DNA of 64,000 nt, taken from assembly GCA_028864885.1 (NCBI GenBank), contig JAGWLR010000004.1:1-64000 (forward strand), given 5' to 3'. The notes below the pieces were generated by a model, which was not told where the DNA came from, did not search any database, and saw only the letters and a list, made by a program, of their open reading frames with translations. A program made the position numbers and the translations under genes. Shown one piece after another: positions 35,149 through 44,850 of the stretch (position 1 is its first letter; each line of letters begins with the position of its first letter). The stretch comes from Burkholderiales bacterium (GTDB taxonomy: Bacteria > Pseudomonadota > Gammaproteobacteria > Burkholderiales > Burkholderiaceae_C).

Positions 35149-35683
35149 AGTCGCTGGCGTGCGCATCGCTCGGATTGCTCCGGCAGATTTGGGGGCTTAC
35201 AAAGCTTTGCGTGATGAGGCCCTGCGTCTCCACCCCGATGCCTTTGATTCCGACATCGAATCCGAGCAGGCTCGCCCCCCCGAGAGTTTCATCGGCAGAT
35301 TGGGATTGGGCGAACCCCTGGGGGGATCGTTTCTGCTGGGCGCCTGGGTCGATCGACAAATGGTCGGCATGATCGGCCTTGAACGCCAATCGATGCAGAA
35401 GCTGCGCCACAGCGCCGAACTCAACAGCATGATGGTGCGTCCAGCCTTTACCGGCCACGGCGTTGGGCGCCTGCTGATGGAAGCCTGCATTGCCGAGGCC
35501 CGCAAGGCCATCGGCCTGGAGCAGATCATTTTGCGGGTGAGCACGTCCAGCAGCAGTGCCATTCGGCTTTACGAAAACGCTGGATTCAAGTCGTGTGGGG
35601 TCATTCCGCATGCCTTGCGGCTGGTCGATGGCCCCGGCCAGATTCGCTACTTCGACAAGATGACGATGGTGCTGATGCTCTAA
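35135..35683 (+). CDS. GNAT-family N-acetyltransferase
   Basis: LNSMMVRPAFTGHGVGRLLMEACIAEARKAIGLEQIILRVSTSSSSAIRLYENAGF. Confidence 0.9.
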   Translation: MATSEVAGVRIARIAPADLGAYKALRDEALRLHPDAFDSDIESEQARPPESFIGRLGLGEPLGGSFLLGAWVDRQMVGMIGLERQSMQKLRHSAELNSMMVRPAFTGHGVGRLLMEACIAEARKAIGLEQIILRVSTSSSSAIRLYENAGFKSCGVIPHALRLVDGPGQIRYFDKMTMVLML

Positions 35684-35705
35684 GCGCCCTCGCTGCCTCG
35701 CCCGA

Positions 35706-36137
35706 TCAACGGGCTTCTTCAGCGCCTCGGTTGGCCAAAGCGTCAGCCTTTTCGTTGCCGGGATCGCCAGCATGGCCCCGAACCCAACGCCAATCCACGT
35801 CGTGTTGAGCTTGTGCGGCCTCTAACTCTTGCCACAACTCGGCGTTCTTCACCGGCTTGTTGTCTGCGGTTTTCCAGCCTCGGCGCTTCCAGCCCATGAT
35901 CCACTCCGTGATCCCCTTGCGCACGTATTCGCTGTCGGTGTAGATCACCACCTTGCAACGACGCTTCAAAGACCTCAAGGCCTGAATCACAGCGGTCAGT
36001 TCCATGCGGTTGTTGGTGGTGAGCATCTCGCCACCCCACATTTCCTTGCGATGTTCGCCGCTGATCATCCACACGCCCCAGCCGCCACGGCCCGGGTTCC
36101 CTTTGCACGCTCCATCGGTGTAAATCACCACCGACGG
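35706..36137 (-). CDS. rnhA: Ribonuclease HI
   Basis: [72 protein letters not shown]. Confidence 0.96.
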   Translation of the reverse strand, partial: PSVVIYTDGACKGNPGRGGWGVWMISGEHRKEMWGGEMLTTNNRMELTAVIQALRSLKRRCKVVIYTDSEYVRKGITEWIMGWKRRGWKTADNKPVKNAELWQELEAAQAQHDVDWRWVRGHAGDPGNEKADALANRGAEEAR

Positions 36138-36151
36138 CATAGAAGCCTCTG

Positions 36152-37018
36152 TCATCCGTTTCCATCCTGCGCGGAAACGCCCTGCCGTTGATGCTTCTGC
36201 GCAATCACCGCCGGGGCCGCAGCCTTGGCCAACCGCGCCTTCTTCAATTTACCCACCAAACGCATGCCACGCACGCGCTTGACCGCCACAATGAAATACA
36301 CCGCGCCCAGGAAAGGCCACCAGCGATCTCCCGCAGCATCCAACCATCGCAAACGGCCCCACAAACGCTCATTGGCGATGAAGGGACGATAGCAACCAAA
36401 CCCACCCTCGGCCACTTCCAGATCCAGCAGCCGCAACCAATCCTTTAGCCGCCAATGCGCGATGAATTCGCCTTGTGGCAGCACCGGGCGGGGATTGACT
36501 CCCCATTGGCCGAGCCTTTGGTAGAGCCCCCAAAGACTGGCGGGATTGAAACACGAAATCACCACCTTGCCTTCCGGCACCAGCACCCGTTCGACCTCAC
36601 GCAAGGTTCGGTGTGGATCGTGGGCCAACTCCAGCGCGTGAGGCAGGACCACCAGATCCAGACTGTTGCTCGGGAAAGGCAGCGCCTCAAAATCGCATCG
36701 CAAGCTCAACAAGGCACCATTTTCGAGCTTTGCCCCTTCATTGCGTTCGCCTACATGCCCTAGCAAAACGTTACGCCTGTCTGTCTCTTCTGTGGATACC
36801 ATCCAATCGTCGTATGAGGCATCCAAAGCCAACCAACGGTGCTGCATTCGATTGGCACGCAAGCCATCCAACTCAGGCAGACCCAGCTGAATGGCATGGA
36901 ATCCAAAAACATCGGCCACAAGGTGATCGATCTGGGCCTGCTCCCATTCAAGTAAAGCTTGCCCGGGCGGCAAAGCCAACCAGGGGTGCAACTCTATAAT
37001 TGGCGCAACTTTGGACAT
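36152..37018 (-). CDS. Class I SAM-dependent methyltransferase
   Basis: [45 protein letters not shown]; start codon overlaps gloB ATG on opposite strand. Confidence 0.85.
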   Translation of the reverse strand: MSKVAPIIELHPWLALPPGQALLEWEQAQIDHLVADVFGFHAIQLGLPELDGLRANRMQHRWLALDASYDDWMVSTEETDRRNVLLGHVGERNEGAKLENGALLSLRCDFEALPFPSNSLDLVVLPHALELAHDPHRTLREVERVLVPEGKVVISCFNPASLWGLYQRLGQWGVNPRPVLPQGEFIAHWRLKDWLRLLDLEVAEGGFGCYRPFIANERLWGRLRWLDAAGDRWWPFLGAVYFIVAVKRVRGMRLVGKLKKARLAKAAAPAVIAQKHQRQGVSAQDGNG

Positions 37019-37796
37019 GAAATTACTGGCTTTACCCGCTTTTGCCGACAATTACATTTGGATGATTCACGACGGCACACAAGCCCTTGTGGTCGATCCA
37101 GGTGAAGCCGCGCCGGTGCTCCGCGTATTGCAAGAGCATAGGCTGAAACTGACCACCATTTTAGTGACGCATCGGCATGCCGACCATGTGGGCGGCCTGC
37201 ACGATCTTGAATCCGTTTTGACCGGCCCGGTTTATGGACCTGCCTCATTGACACCCCATGGGGTCGACCAAGTGGTTCACGATGGCGACGCCATACCGTT
37301 TTTGAATCTGGTATTTCAGGTATTCGAAACCCCCGGACACACGCAAGAACATCTTTCATATTTTTGTGACACCTCAGCAACAGAAAATAACTTGACACCT
37401 ATTCTGTTTTGCGGTGACACCCTGTTTTCTGTTGGTTGCGGCAGGTTCTTCGATGGGCATCCGGAATGGATGTTAAATACATTAAACCGGTTGGCACGTC
37501 TGCCCGATCAAACTAAAATATGCTCTGCGCACGAATACACCCTGAGTAACCTGGCTTTTGCGAAAGCCGTCGAGCCAGGCAATTCTGCGCGCGAGGATTA
37601 CGAATCCCTTTGTCACGAACGGCGCAGTCGGCAAGAGCCGACCTTGCCGACCACTTTGTCAATTGAGCGCAAGGTCAATCCTTTTTTGCGCTTGAACGAG
37701 CCTGAAATCATTGCCTCGGTCAAACAGCAGGGCTTTCCTATCACCGACCCCTTGTCTGTTTTGACCGCGTTACGTGCCTGGAAGAACGCATTTTGA
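37017..37796 (+). CDS. gloB: Hydroxyacylglutathione hydrolase (glyoxalase II)
   Basis: [58 protein letters not shown]. Confidence 0.95.
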   Translation: MKLLALPAFADNYIWMIHDGTQALVVDPGEAAPVLRVLQEHRLKLTTILVTHRHADHVGGLHDLESVLTGPVYGPASLTPHGVDQVVHDGDAIPFLNLVFQVFETPGHTQEHLSYFCDTSATENNLTPILFCGDTLFSVGCGRFFDGHPEWMLNTLNRLARLPDQTKICSAHEYTLSNLAFAKAVEPGNSAREDYESLCHERRSRQEPTLPTTLSIERKVNPFLRLNEPEIIASVKQQGFPITDPLSVLTALRAWKNAF

Positions 37797-37798
37797 CC

Positions 37799-39469
37799 AT
37801 GAGAAAACTCTGGATTCCAGCAGCATTCATCAGCTGTACATACCTATTGGGGTGCGCCAACTCCCCTCCTTCGCAGAATCTGGCCGCTGCCAACTCGATG
37901 AAGGTGAGCGCCACGATGAGCGCAAAGCCTGCATCGCTCAACCCGGACAAACTTCTGGATCGGGCACCGCCAAACGCTGCGCCCATGTCTACCTTGTCAA
38001 GCAAGATTCCCGGCAATGCCCCGGATGACAACGAAGACGACGGCAATCCAGCCGATGCGATCGGGACGCCAAATGACCCCCTTCGCCCGGACGCTTCCTT
38101 GAATTTGTCAGATACCAATGCCGCGGAAGATCTGTGGGCCCGGATTCGCCAAGGGTTTGGTCTGCCGGAACTAGATTCCCCCTTGGTTGCGGACCACGAA
38201 GCTTGGTACGCCAGCCGGCCGGAATACGTGCAGCGCATGACTGAGCGAGCCAGTCGTTACCTGTTCCACGTCGTTGAAGAAATTCAGCGCCGCAAGATGC
38301 CGACTGAATTGGCCTTGCTGCCTTTCATCGAAAGTGCCTTCAACCCGCAAGCGATGTCGTCGGCTCGCGCTTCGGGCATGTGGCAGTTCATGCCCGGTAC
38401 CGGCAAGGATTTCGAACTCAAGCAAAACCTGTTTCGCGATGATCGGCGTGATGTGCTGGCATCGACCAAAGCGGCGCTTGACTACCTGCAGCGCTTGTAC
38501 AACCAGTTTGGTGATTGGCACCTTGCCCTGGCCGCATACAACTGGGGTGAAGGCAATGTTCAACGTGCCATCAACAAAAACATCAAAGCCGGGTTGCCGA
38601 CCGATTACCTTAGCCTCAACTTGCCCCCTGAAACCCGCAATTACGTTCCCAAACTGCATGCGGTCAGAAACATCATCGCCAGGCCCGAAGCATTCGGCCT
38701 GACCCTGACACCGATTGAAAACCATCCTTATTTTGTCAGCGTCCCCATTGAGCGCGACATGGATTCTGCCCTTGCTGCGCGCCTGGCAGGCTTGTCCTCA
38801 GACGAGTTCAATGCCCTGAATCCCTCGTTGAACAAACCCGTGATCCTGGCTGCAGGCACACCTCAAGTTCTCTTGCCTTATGACAACGCCAGCCTGTTTG
38901 CTCATAACTTGAAAGACTACAAAGGTCCCTTGGCGACCTGGACGGCTTGGGTCGCACCTCGCACCATGCGTCCTGCCGATGTAGCCAAACAGGTGGGCAT
39001 GACCGAAACTAACTTGCGACAGGTCAATCACATCCCACCCAAGATGTTGATCAAGGCCGGATCAGCGTTGCTGGTGCCACGATCCGTTCATCGCACAACG
39101 GATGTCTCCGAAGCCGTTGCAGACAATGCGATGATGGCCTTGGCACCTGATGTTCCTCCTTTGAAGCGCCTGGTTCTCAAGGCCGGCAAGCGTGAGTCAG
39201 TCGCATCAGTTGCGCGTCGCTATCGAGTGAAGCCGCAACAAGTGGCCTTGTGGAACAAGGTTTCTGAACGGGCTTCTTTCAAGAAGGGGCAATCGGTTTA
39301 TGTCTACGTGCCAGCACGCACAGCGGTGGCCAGCACCCGTGCGACCAAGCACGTCGCCATCCGTACGACCAAACGGACTGTCGTGGCCACATCGACTCAC
39401 CGCGCGACCAGGTCAACGCGCCAGCCACTGCGCAATGGCGGACGTGTTCGTGTGGCCAGTGCTCGCTGA
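37799..39469 (+). CDS. mltD: Lytic transglycosylase (MltD-like) with LysM
   Basis: Lipobox LLGCAN; SLT motif PFIESAFNPQAMSSARASGMWQFMPGTGKDFEL; AYNWGEGNVQRAI; C-terminal LysM. Confidence 0.88.
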   Translation: MRKLWIPAAFISCTYLLGCANSPPSQNLAAANSMKVSATMSAKPASLNPDKLLDRAPPNAAPMSTLSSKIPGNAPDDNEDDGNPADAIGTPNDPLRPDASLNLSDTNAAEDLWARIRQGFGLPELDSPLVADHEAWYASRPEYVQRMTERASRYLFHVVEEIQRRKMPTELALLPFIESAFNPQAMSSARASGMWQFMPGTGKDFELKQNLFRDDRRDVLASTKAALDYLQRLYNQFGDWHLALAAYNWGEGNVQRAINKNIKAGLPTDYLSLNLPPETRNYVPKLHAVRNIIARPEAFGLTLTPIENHPYFVSVPIERDMDSALAARLAGLSSDEFNALNPSLNKPVILAAGTPQVLLPYDNASLFAHNLKDYKGPLATWTAWVAPRTMRPADVAKQVGMTETNLRQVNHIPPKMLIKAGSALLVPRSVHRTTDVSEAVADNAMMALAPDVPPLKRLVLKAGKRESVASVARRYRVKPQQVALWNKVSERASFKKGQSVYVYVPARTAVASTRATKHVAIRTTKRTVVATSTHRATRSTRQPLRNGGRVRVASAR

Positions 39470-39487
39470 ACTTCGGCAACACCAGCA

Positions 39488-39521
39488 AAAAGGGGCACCC
39501 TGATATCAGGGTGCCCCTTTT
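39488..39521. terminator. Bidirectional rho-independent terminator (mltD / MAPEG gene)
   Basis: Perfect 34-bp palindrome AAAAGGGGCACCCTGAT|ATCAGGGTGCCCCTTTT between convergent genes. Confidence 0.9.
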
Positions 39522-39541
39522 GTTTTGATCGACGAATTGAC

Positions 39542-39931
39542 TTAGCTCATCGCAATCAAAGCAATGCATACGCCGACACCTGCGGCCCACACCAAGCTGC
39601 GCAAGGTCGCCCAATCCTTCAGATAGATCGCCACATACAGCACACGGATGATCACGAACGCTCCCGCCAAGGAGTCGATCTTGCCTTGATCGGCGTGCGC
39701 TTGCTGAGCCATCAGCACCGCCGCAACAAAGAGGGGCAAGGCCTCAAACCCGTTGTTCTGGGCCGCCACGGCACGCTGCTTCCAGCCCTCCAGCCGCTCT
39801 TCCCACTGACGAGGGTTGTGGTTGTCATACCCCCCGCTTTTTCTTGAGCCACGACTTGCTGCCTTGGCCATTCCCACTGTCAGCACTGGCAAGACTGCAG
39901 CGGCCACCACACACCAATTCGCGATAGTCAT
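39542..39931 (-). CDS. MAPEG-family membrane protein
   Basis: HNPRQWEERLEGWKQRAVAAQNNGFEALPLFVAAVLMAQ, four TM segments. Confidence 0.82.
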   Translation of the reverse strand: MTIANWCVVAAAVLPVLTVGMAKAASRGSRKSGGYDNHNPRQWEERLEGWKQRAVAAQNNGFEALPLFVAAVLMAQQAHADQGKIDSLAGAFVIIRVLYVAIYLKDWATLRSLVWAAGVGVCIALIAMS

Positions 39932-39975
39932 TCAATGGTCTCCTCGGCCTTCTTTTGGGGCCCATGGTTGATGAA

Positions 39976-40569
39976 TCAACGCCTATCCATGAAGGCGTGC
40001 GCAATCGTACCCAAATCAACGTATTCCAGCTCACTGCCAACCGGAACCCCTCTGGCCAGACGAGTCACTTTGATGCCACGCGCCTTGAGTTGCTCGCTCA
40101 AAATGTGTGCGGTAGCTTCCCCCTCGGCCGTGAAATTGGTAGCCAGGATGACTTCTTCGATCTGACCATCGGCCACTCTGTTGAGCAGCGCAGACATGCC
40201 TATGTCTTTGGCCCCAACGCCGTCCAACGGACTCAAATGGCCCATCAACACAAAATACCGGCCGCGATAACTTCCGGTGCGCTCCAATGCGGCCTGATCC
40301 GCCGGGGTTTCGACCACGCACAGAAGATGAGGATCTCGATCCGGGTCGAGACACACGTCGCAGATCGCTTGCCGGCTGAAGGTGTGGCAGCGCTCGCAGT
40401 GGCCAATCTGTTCAACCGCCTGTTGCAATGAGTGCGCCAAACGGATCGCCCCAGAGCGATCATGTTGAAGCAAATGAAAAGCCATTCGCTGCGCCGACTT
40501 CTGCCCGACACCGGGCAGACAGCGCAAGGCATCGATCAAGCCATCCAGCACAGGATCTGCCATCGACAA
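39976..40569 (-). CDS. recR: Recombination protein RecR
   Basis: [24 protein letters not shown]; Cys4 zinc; Toprim. Confidence 0.96.
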   Translation of the reverse strand: MSMADPVLDGLIDALRCLPGVGQKSAQRMAFHLLQHDRSGAIRLAHSLQQAVEQIGHCERCHTFSRQAICDVCLDPDRDPHLLCVVETPADQAALERTGSYRGRYFVLMGHLSPLDGVGAKDIGMSALLNRVADGQIEEVILATNFTAEGEATAHILSEQLKARGIKVTRLARGVPVGSELEYVDLGTIAHAFMDRR

Positions 40570-40598
40570 TGCCTCGCTTCAAATGATCACGGAAGCCG

Positions 40599-40925
40599 TC
40601 AGAACGGAAACTTCATGCCGGGTGGCAGAGGCAGACCAGCCGTGAGCTTGCCCATCTTTTCCTGGGACGTGGCTTCTGCGCGGCGAACGGCGTCGTTGAA
40701 TGCAGCGGCCACCAGATCCTCCAACATGTCTTTGTCGTCGGCCAACAAGCTGGGATCAATGGTGACGCGCTTGACGTCGTTCTTGCAGGTCATCAGCACC
40801 TTGACCAAGCCCGCACCCGACTGCCCTTCGACCTCAATATTGCCCAGCTCGTCTTGCGCGCGCTTGAGGTTGTCCTGCATTTGCTGGGCTTGTTTCATCA
40901 AGCCTGCCAATTGTCCTTTGAGCAT
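40599..40925 (-). CDS. ybaB: YbaB/EbfC nucleoid-associated protein
   Basis: [53 protein letters not shown]. Confidence 0.95.
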   Translation of the reverse strand: MLKGQLAGLMKQAQQMQDNLKRAQDELGNIEVEGQSGAGLVKVLMTCKNDVKRVTIDPSLLADDKDMLEDLVAAAFNDAVRRAEATSQEKMGKLTAGLPLPPGMKFPF

Positions 40926-40981
40926 AGGTATTCCTTTCGTCTAAGCGATATGCGAATTGTCGCTGTTATTCCAGTCAGATC

Positions 40982-42790
40982 TCAGATCGGTCGCACCGAC
41001 CCCGGCACGATCCGAGATCCGGCGTGTTGTTCCAACAATGTTCGGACCAAAGGGTCTGTGGCAATGAGTGCCTCTGCCTGACGCTGTCGGGCCTCGCGTG
41101 CGGCCTGATCCCGCTGTGCGGGGGTGTTGACAGCGACTCCTGACACCAACTCCAGCGATACAGGGTGGCTCAGCAATGCGCTCATGGCCTGAGCCAGCCG
41201 ATCGCGCTGCATGTCGGTGCGAAGGCTTTCTCGTTCTACGCGCAGTGTCCAGTGACTGGACCCATCCGCTTCTTTTTGGGCCACGCACTGGGCCTGCATC
41301 GCCAACTCGCGAACCAATGCGGTAATCAACCCCTTGGCCACCATTTGCGCCACCACATCGGCCCATCGATCAGACAACGGATCAGGTTCGACAGCGGCTG
41401 CTGATGCAGATCTCGGCGCGACCACCGGCTCAGCCGCATCTAAGGGGGGAGATGGCTCCGAGGGCGCCTCATCAAAGGTGGGTACATCACGAAGATAGGC
41501 CGGCTCTTCTTGGGCCAGATCTTGACCCGTTTGACGGGTAGATTCGGGAGCAGGAGGCTCTTCCCAAGGTGGGACGGACGAAGCATACGTGACCTTCGCA
41601 GGGGGCGTTGGCTTGCTCGTTGCAACAGGCTCGACCAAGCTCACGGGCTGGGTCGAGCCTTCAGGTTTTGGGCGTATCTGGCCCTCCGACGTGCCAGGCT
41701 TGAACGCCAGCAAGCGCAACAGCAACATCAACAGGCCGCTGTATTCATCGGGCGCCAGATTCAATTCAGCGCGCCCCTGCAAGCAGAGGCTGTAAAACAA
41801 CTGGGTTTCGTCTGGTGCCAGCGTGGGCGCCAAAGCCTGCCAAACGGCCGAGTCAGGGTCGTCTGCATCCAAGGCCGAAGGCACTGCCTGCAAGACAGCC
41901 ATGCGCTGAAGCGCAGCCGCCAACTCTTCCAGGGTGCCGCTGGCTGACAAGCCTAGGTGGCGCAGCGCGTCGACCGCCGCGACCACGCCAGCACCATCAC
42001 CAGCAGCAACCGCCTCGATGATGCGCTGGACATGCTGGCGATCTACCGCACCAAGCATGGCCCTGACCGCACTTTCATCGAGTCGCCCGCCACCGAACGC
42101 AATCGCTTGGTCGGACAGAGACATGGCGTCTCGCATGGAGCCACGTGCAGCCCGAGCCAGCAATCGCAACGCCCCCGCCTCAAATTCAATGCCCTCTACT
42201 GCCAACACCTGCTGCAGATGCTCATAGACAGTTTGCGCTGCCATCGGCCGCAAATTGAATTGCAAACAGCGCGACAGCACCGTGACCGGAACTTTCTGAG
42301 GATCGGTCGTGGCCAAGACGAATTTCAGATACTCCGGCGGCTCTTCCAGCGTTTTGAGCATGGCGTTGAACGCCGTGTTGGACAGCATGTGCACTTCATC
42401 GATCATGTAGACCTTGAAGCGCCCCACCACCGGCTTGTAAACCGCCTGCTCCAGCAACTGCGAGATCTCTTCGACGCCGCGGTTCGAGGCCGCATCCAGC
42501 TCAACGTAATCAACAAAGCGCCCGGAGTCAATGTCGCGACAAGGCTGACACTGCCCACAAGGATGGGCGGTGATGGTGCCTTGGCCATCAGAGCCGACAC
42601 AGTTCAGCGACTTAGCTAGGATGCGAGACACCGTGGTCTTGCCCACCCCACGGGTTCCGGTGAACAGATAGGCGTGGTGCAACCGCTGCTGGATCAGGGC
42701 ATTGGTCAGCGCCTGAACAACATGGCCTTGACCAACCATGCTGTCGAATCCACGCGGGCGATATTTGCGAGCAAGAACCATTGAACTCAT
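40982..42790 (-). CDS. dnaX: DNA polymerase III subunit gamma/tau
   Basis: MSSMVLARKYRPRGFDSMVGQGHVVQALTNAL, GTRGVGKTTVSRILAKSLNC. Confidence 0.95.
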   Translation of the reverse strand: MSSMVLARKYRPRGFDSMVGQGHVVQALTNALIQQRLHHAYLFTGTRGVGKTTVSRILAKSLNCVGSDGQGTITAHPCGQCQPCRDIDSGRFVDYVELDAASNRGVEEISQLLEQAVYKPVVGRFKVYMIDEVHMLSNTAFNAMLKTLEEPPEYLKFVLATTDPQKVPVTVLSRCLQFNLRPMAAQTVYEHLQQVLAVEGIEFEAGALRLLARAARGSMRDAMSLSDQAIAFGGGRLDESAVRAMLGAVDRQHVQRIIEAVAAGDGAGVVAAVDALRHLGLSASGTLEELAAALQRMAVLQAVPSALDADDPDSAVWQALAPTLAPDETQLFYSLCLQGRAELNLAPDEYSGLLMLLLRLLAFKPGTSEGQIRPKPEGSTQPVSLVEPVATSKPTPPAKVTYASSVPPWEEPPAPESTRQTGQDLAQEEPAYLRDVPTFDEAPSEPSPPLDAAEPVVAPRSASAAAVEPDPLSDRWADVVAQMVAKGLITALVRELAMQAQCVAQKEADGSSHWTLRVERESLRTDMQRDRLAQAMSALLSHPVSLELVSGVAVNTPAQRDQAAREARQRQAEALIATDPLVRTLLEQHAGSRIVPGSVRPI

Positions 42791-42879
42791 TCGCGCAATT
42801 CTAGGGGGTCGAATGCGTCCGAACCGGTTAACCAATGGCTGATTAAAGCAATCAAGATACAAAGTGATACACTTCTCGT

Positions 42880-43082
42880 TAATGCGATCCGTTCAATCCC
42901 CTGATCGGGACTAGGAAATGCAGGTGGTCGCACCTACAATTTAGGACTGACGCAACAAGCTTTCGCGTCACATCGGTGGCCCGTGCGTTATTCGGCCGAC
43001 CGACCTCCTCCGGTTGACTCATCGACTCCAGGCCCGGACAGATGAGAGCAGTCGCCGAGAAACCCAACTTGGGCCAGCAGTT
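42880..43082 (+). promoter_or_regulatory. Structured 5' leader of DEAD-box helicase gene (candidate)
   Basis: Several inverted repeats: AGGTG/CACCT (42922-42935), GACGC/GCGTC (42949-42969), CGGTGGCC/GGCCgACCG (42974-43002), CTCATC/GATGAG (43018-43046) interleaved with GGCCC/GGGCC (43031-43075). Confidence 0.4.
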
Positions 43083-44474
43083 ATGTCGTTCGAAACCTTG
43101 GGGTTGATTCAACCCCTGCTGGATGCCGTGCGTGAAGCCGGTTATTCAGCGCCCACACCTATTCAGGCGCAGGCCATCCCTGCCGTACTCAGCGGTGGAG
43201 ATTTATTGGCAGGAGCACAAACCGGCACAGGCAAGACCGCCGGGTTCACGCTGCCATTGCTTCATCAATTGGCTCAGAAACTGGGCCCGAATCCCCCTGC
43301 CAGGCGCCCTGTTCGTGCCCTGATCCTGACCCCGACCCGTGAATTGGCGGCGCAGGTTGAAGAATCTGTTCGGATTTACAGCAAATACCTTCCTATTAAA
43401 TCCATGGTGATTTTTGGTGGGGTTGGCATGAACCCACAAATTGATGCGCTTCGTCGGGGTGTCGATGTGCTGGTGGCGACTCCGGGCCGACTGCTCGACC
43501 ACCATCAACAAGGCACGGTCGATCTTTCGCAGGTCGAGTACTTTGTGCTCGACGAGGCCGATCGCATGCTCGACATGGGTTTCATCCACGACATCCGCCG
43601 CGTGCTGGCCATCGTCCCGCCCAAAAAGCAAAGCCTGCTGTTTTCGGCCACCTTCTCCGACGAAATCAAGGCGCTGGCCGAGCGCTTGCTGAACAAGCCT
43701 CAAATCATCGAAGTAGCCCGCCGCAATGCCACAGCGGACACCATCGCACAGCGCGTGTTCCCGGTGGATCGGGATCGCAAGAAGGACCTCTTGACTCATC
43801 TGATCAAAACCCACGATTGGCATCAGGTTCTGGTCTTCACACGAATGAAGCATGGCGCCAATCGGCTGGCCGAATTCCTGAACAAACAGGACATCACGGC
43901 CATGGCCATCCATGGCAACAAAAGCCAGAGCGCCCGAACCCGTGCTTTGTCTGAGTTCAAATCGGGTGAACTGCAAGTGCTGGTGGCAACTGACATCGCA
44001 GCCAGAGGCATCGACATCGACCAACTCCCGCATGTGGTCAACTATGAATTGCCCAACGTGCCGGAAGACTATGTGCACCGAATCGGCCGCACGGGTCGTG
44101 CTGGGGCCGAGGGCGAAGCGATTTCCTTGGTCTGTATCGACGAGGAAGGATTCCTCGCCGACATCGAGAAAATGATCAAGCGAAGCCTGCCCAGAGAAAC
44201 CATTGCAGGCTTTGAGCCTGACCCCCATGCCAAGCCTGAGCCAATTCAGATTGGGCGACGCGTTCTTCACGGCGGGTTGTCTGGCCGTCAAGGCAGCGGG
44301 CGATCGTCCAACGGGTCTGCCAATGGCAGTGGCAACGCACCTCACGATGGGCAAGGCGGTCGCCGTAACTCCAGCCACCACAATCCAGCCGGGAAAAAGC
44401 CGGCCGGCGGGGCACATCCGCGGCGGCGCCAAGGTGCCGGCAGCAACAGCAAGCCCCGCGCGGCGAGACCATGA
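43083..44474 (+). CDS. rhlE: DEAD/DEAH-box RNA helicase, RhlE-like
   Basis: [62 protein letters not shown]; Gly/Ser/Arg-rich C-terminal tail. Confidence 0.93.
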   Translation: MSFETLGLIQPLLDAVREAGYSAPTPIQAQAIPAVLSGGDLLAGAQTGTGKTAGFTLPLLHQLAQKLGPNPPARRPVRALILTPTRELAAQVEESVRIYSKYLPIKSMVIFGGVGMNPQIDALRRGVDVLVATPGRLLDHHQQGTVDLSQVEYFVLDEADRMLDMGFIHDIRRVLAIVPPKKQSLLFSATFSDEIKALAERLLNKPQIIEVARRNATADTIAQRVFPVDRDRKKDLLTHLIKTHDWHQVLVFTRMKHGANRLAEFLNKQDITAMAIHGNKSQSARTRALSEFKSGELQVLVATDIAARGIDIDQLPHVVNYELPNVPEDYVHRIGRTGRAGAEGEAISLVCIDEEGFLADIEKMIKRSLPRETIAGFEPDPHAKPEPIQIGRRVLHGGLSGRQGSGRSSNGSANGSGNAPHDGQGGRRNSSHHNPAGKKPAGGAHPRRRQGAGSNSKPRAARP

Positions 44475-44503
44475 AAAAACCCGGCTAATAAGCCGGGTTT
44501 TTT
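44474..44503 (+). terminator. Rho-independent terminator
   Basis: AAAAAACCCGGCT-AATA-AGCCGGGTTTTTT. Confidence 0.92.
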
Positions 44504-44548
44504 GTTTGCGCCAGCCATCAGATCATTGGCGCAACGCTCAACTGAAAA

Positions 44549-44734
44549 TCACTTGGAAGCGGCGGGAGCAGTAGCTGCAGCCTTCTTGGCCTTCTTGTGC
44601 ATCTTCTTGGCCTTGTGCATCTTCTTGGCAGGAGCCGAAGCGGCTGCAGTGTCAGCAGCGGGGGCAGCGGCTTCAGCGGCGAAAGCGCCAATAGCAAACA
44701 TAGAAGCAATCAGGGCAGCAATCAGCTTTTTCAT
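44549..44734 (-). CDS. Small exported Ala/Lys/His-rich peptide, acid-shock (Asr)-like composition
   Basis: 61 aa: signal peptide MKKLIAALIASMFAIGAFA then AEAAAPAADTAAASAPAKKMHKAKKMHKKAKKAAATAPAASK; RBS GGAGC upstream. Confidence 0.65.
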   Translation of the reverse strand: MKKLIAALIASMFAIGAFAAEAAAPAADTAAASAPAKKMHKAKKMHKKAKKAAATAPAASK

Positions 44735-44850
44735 GGAATCAGCTCCAAAAAAGGTAACTTGGTTGGTTATCAGCCCCGAAACACCGAGGCTGTGCTGGTT
44801 TAACGAGGCGTTAGTTGCCCCGGTTGACAGAAATTCAAAAATTTTTCCGG

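Noticed and set aside
41255-41285. Possible programmed frameshift in dnaX (CCAAAAAGAAG on minus strand)
   Set aside because: Does not match an X XXY YYZ slippery heptamer in the correct frame and lies far into the tau-specific C-terminal region.
42880-43082. Possible SRP 4.5S RNA (ffs) near dnaX
   Set aside because: Conserved GGAAGGAAGCAG core not found on either strand; kept only as a structured leader.
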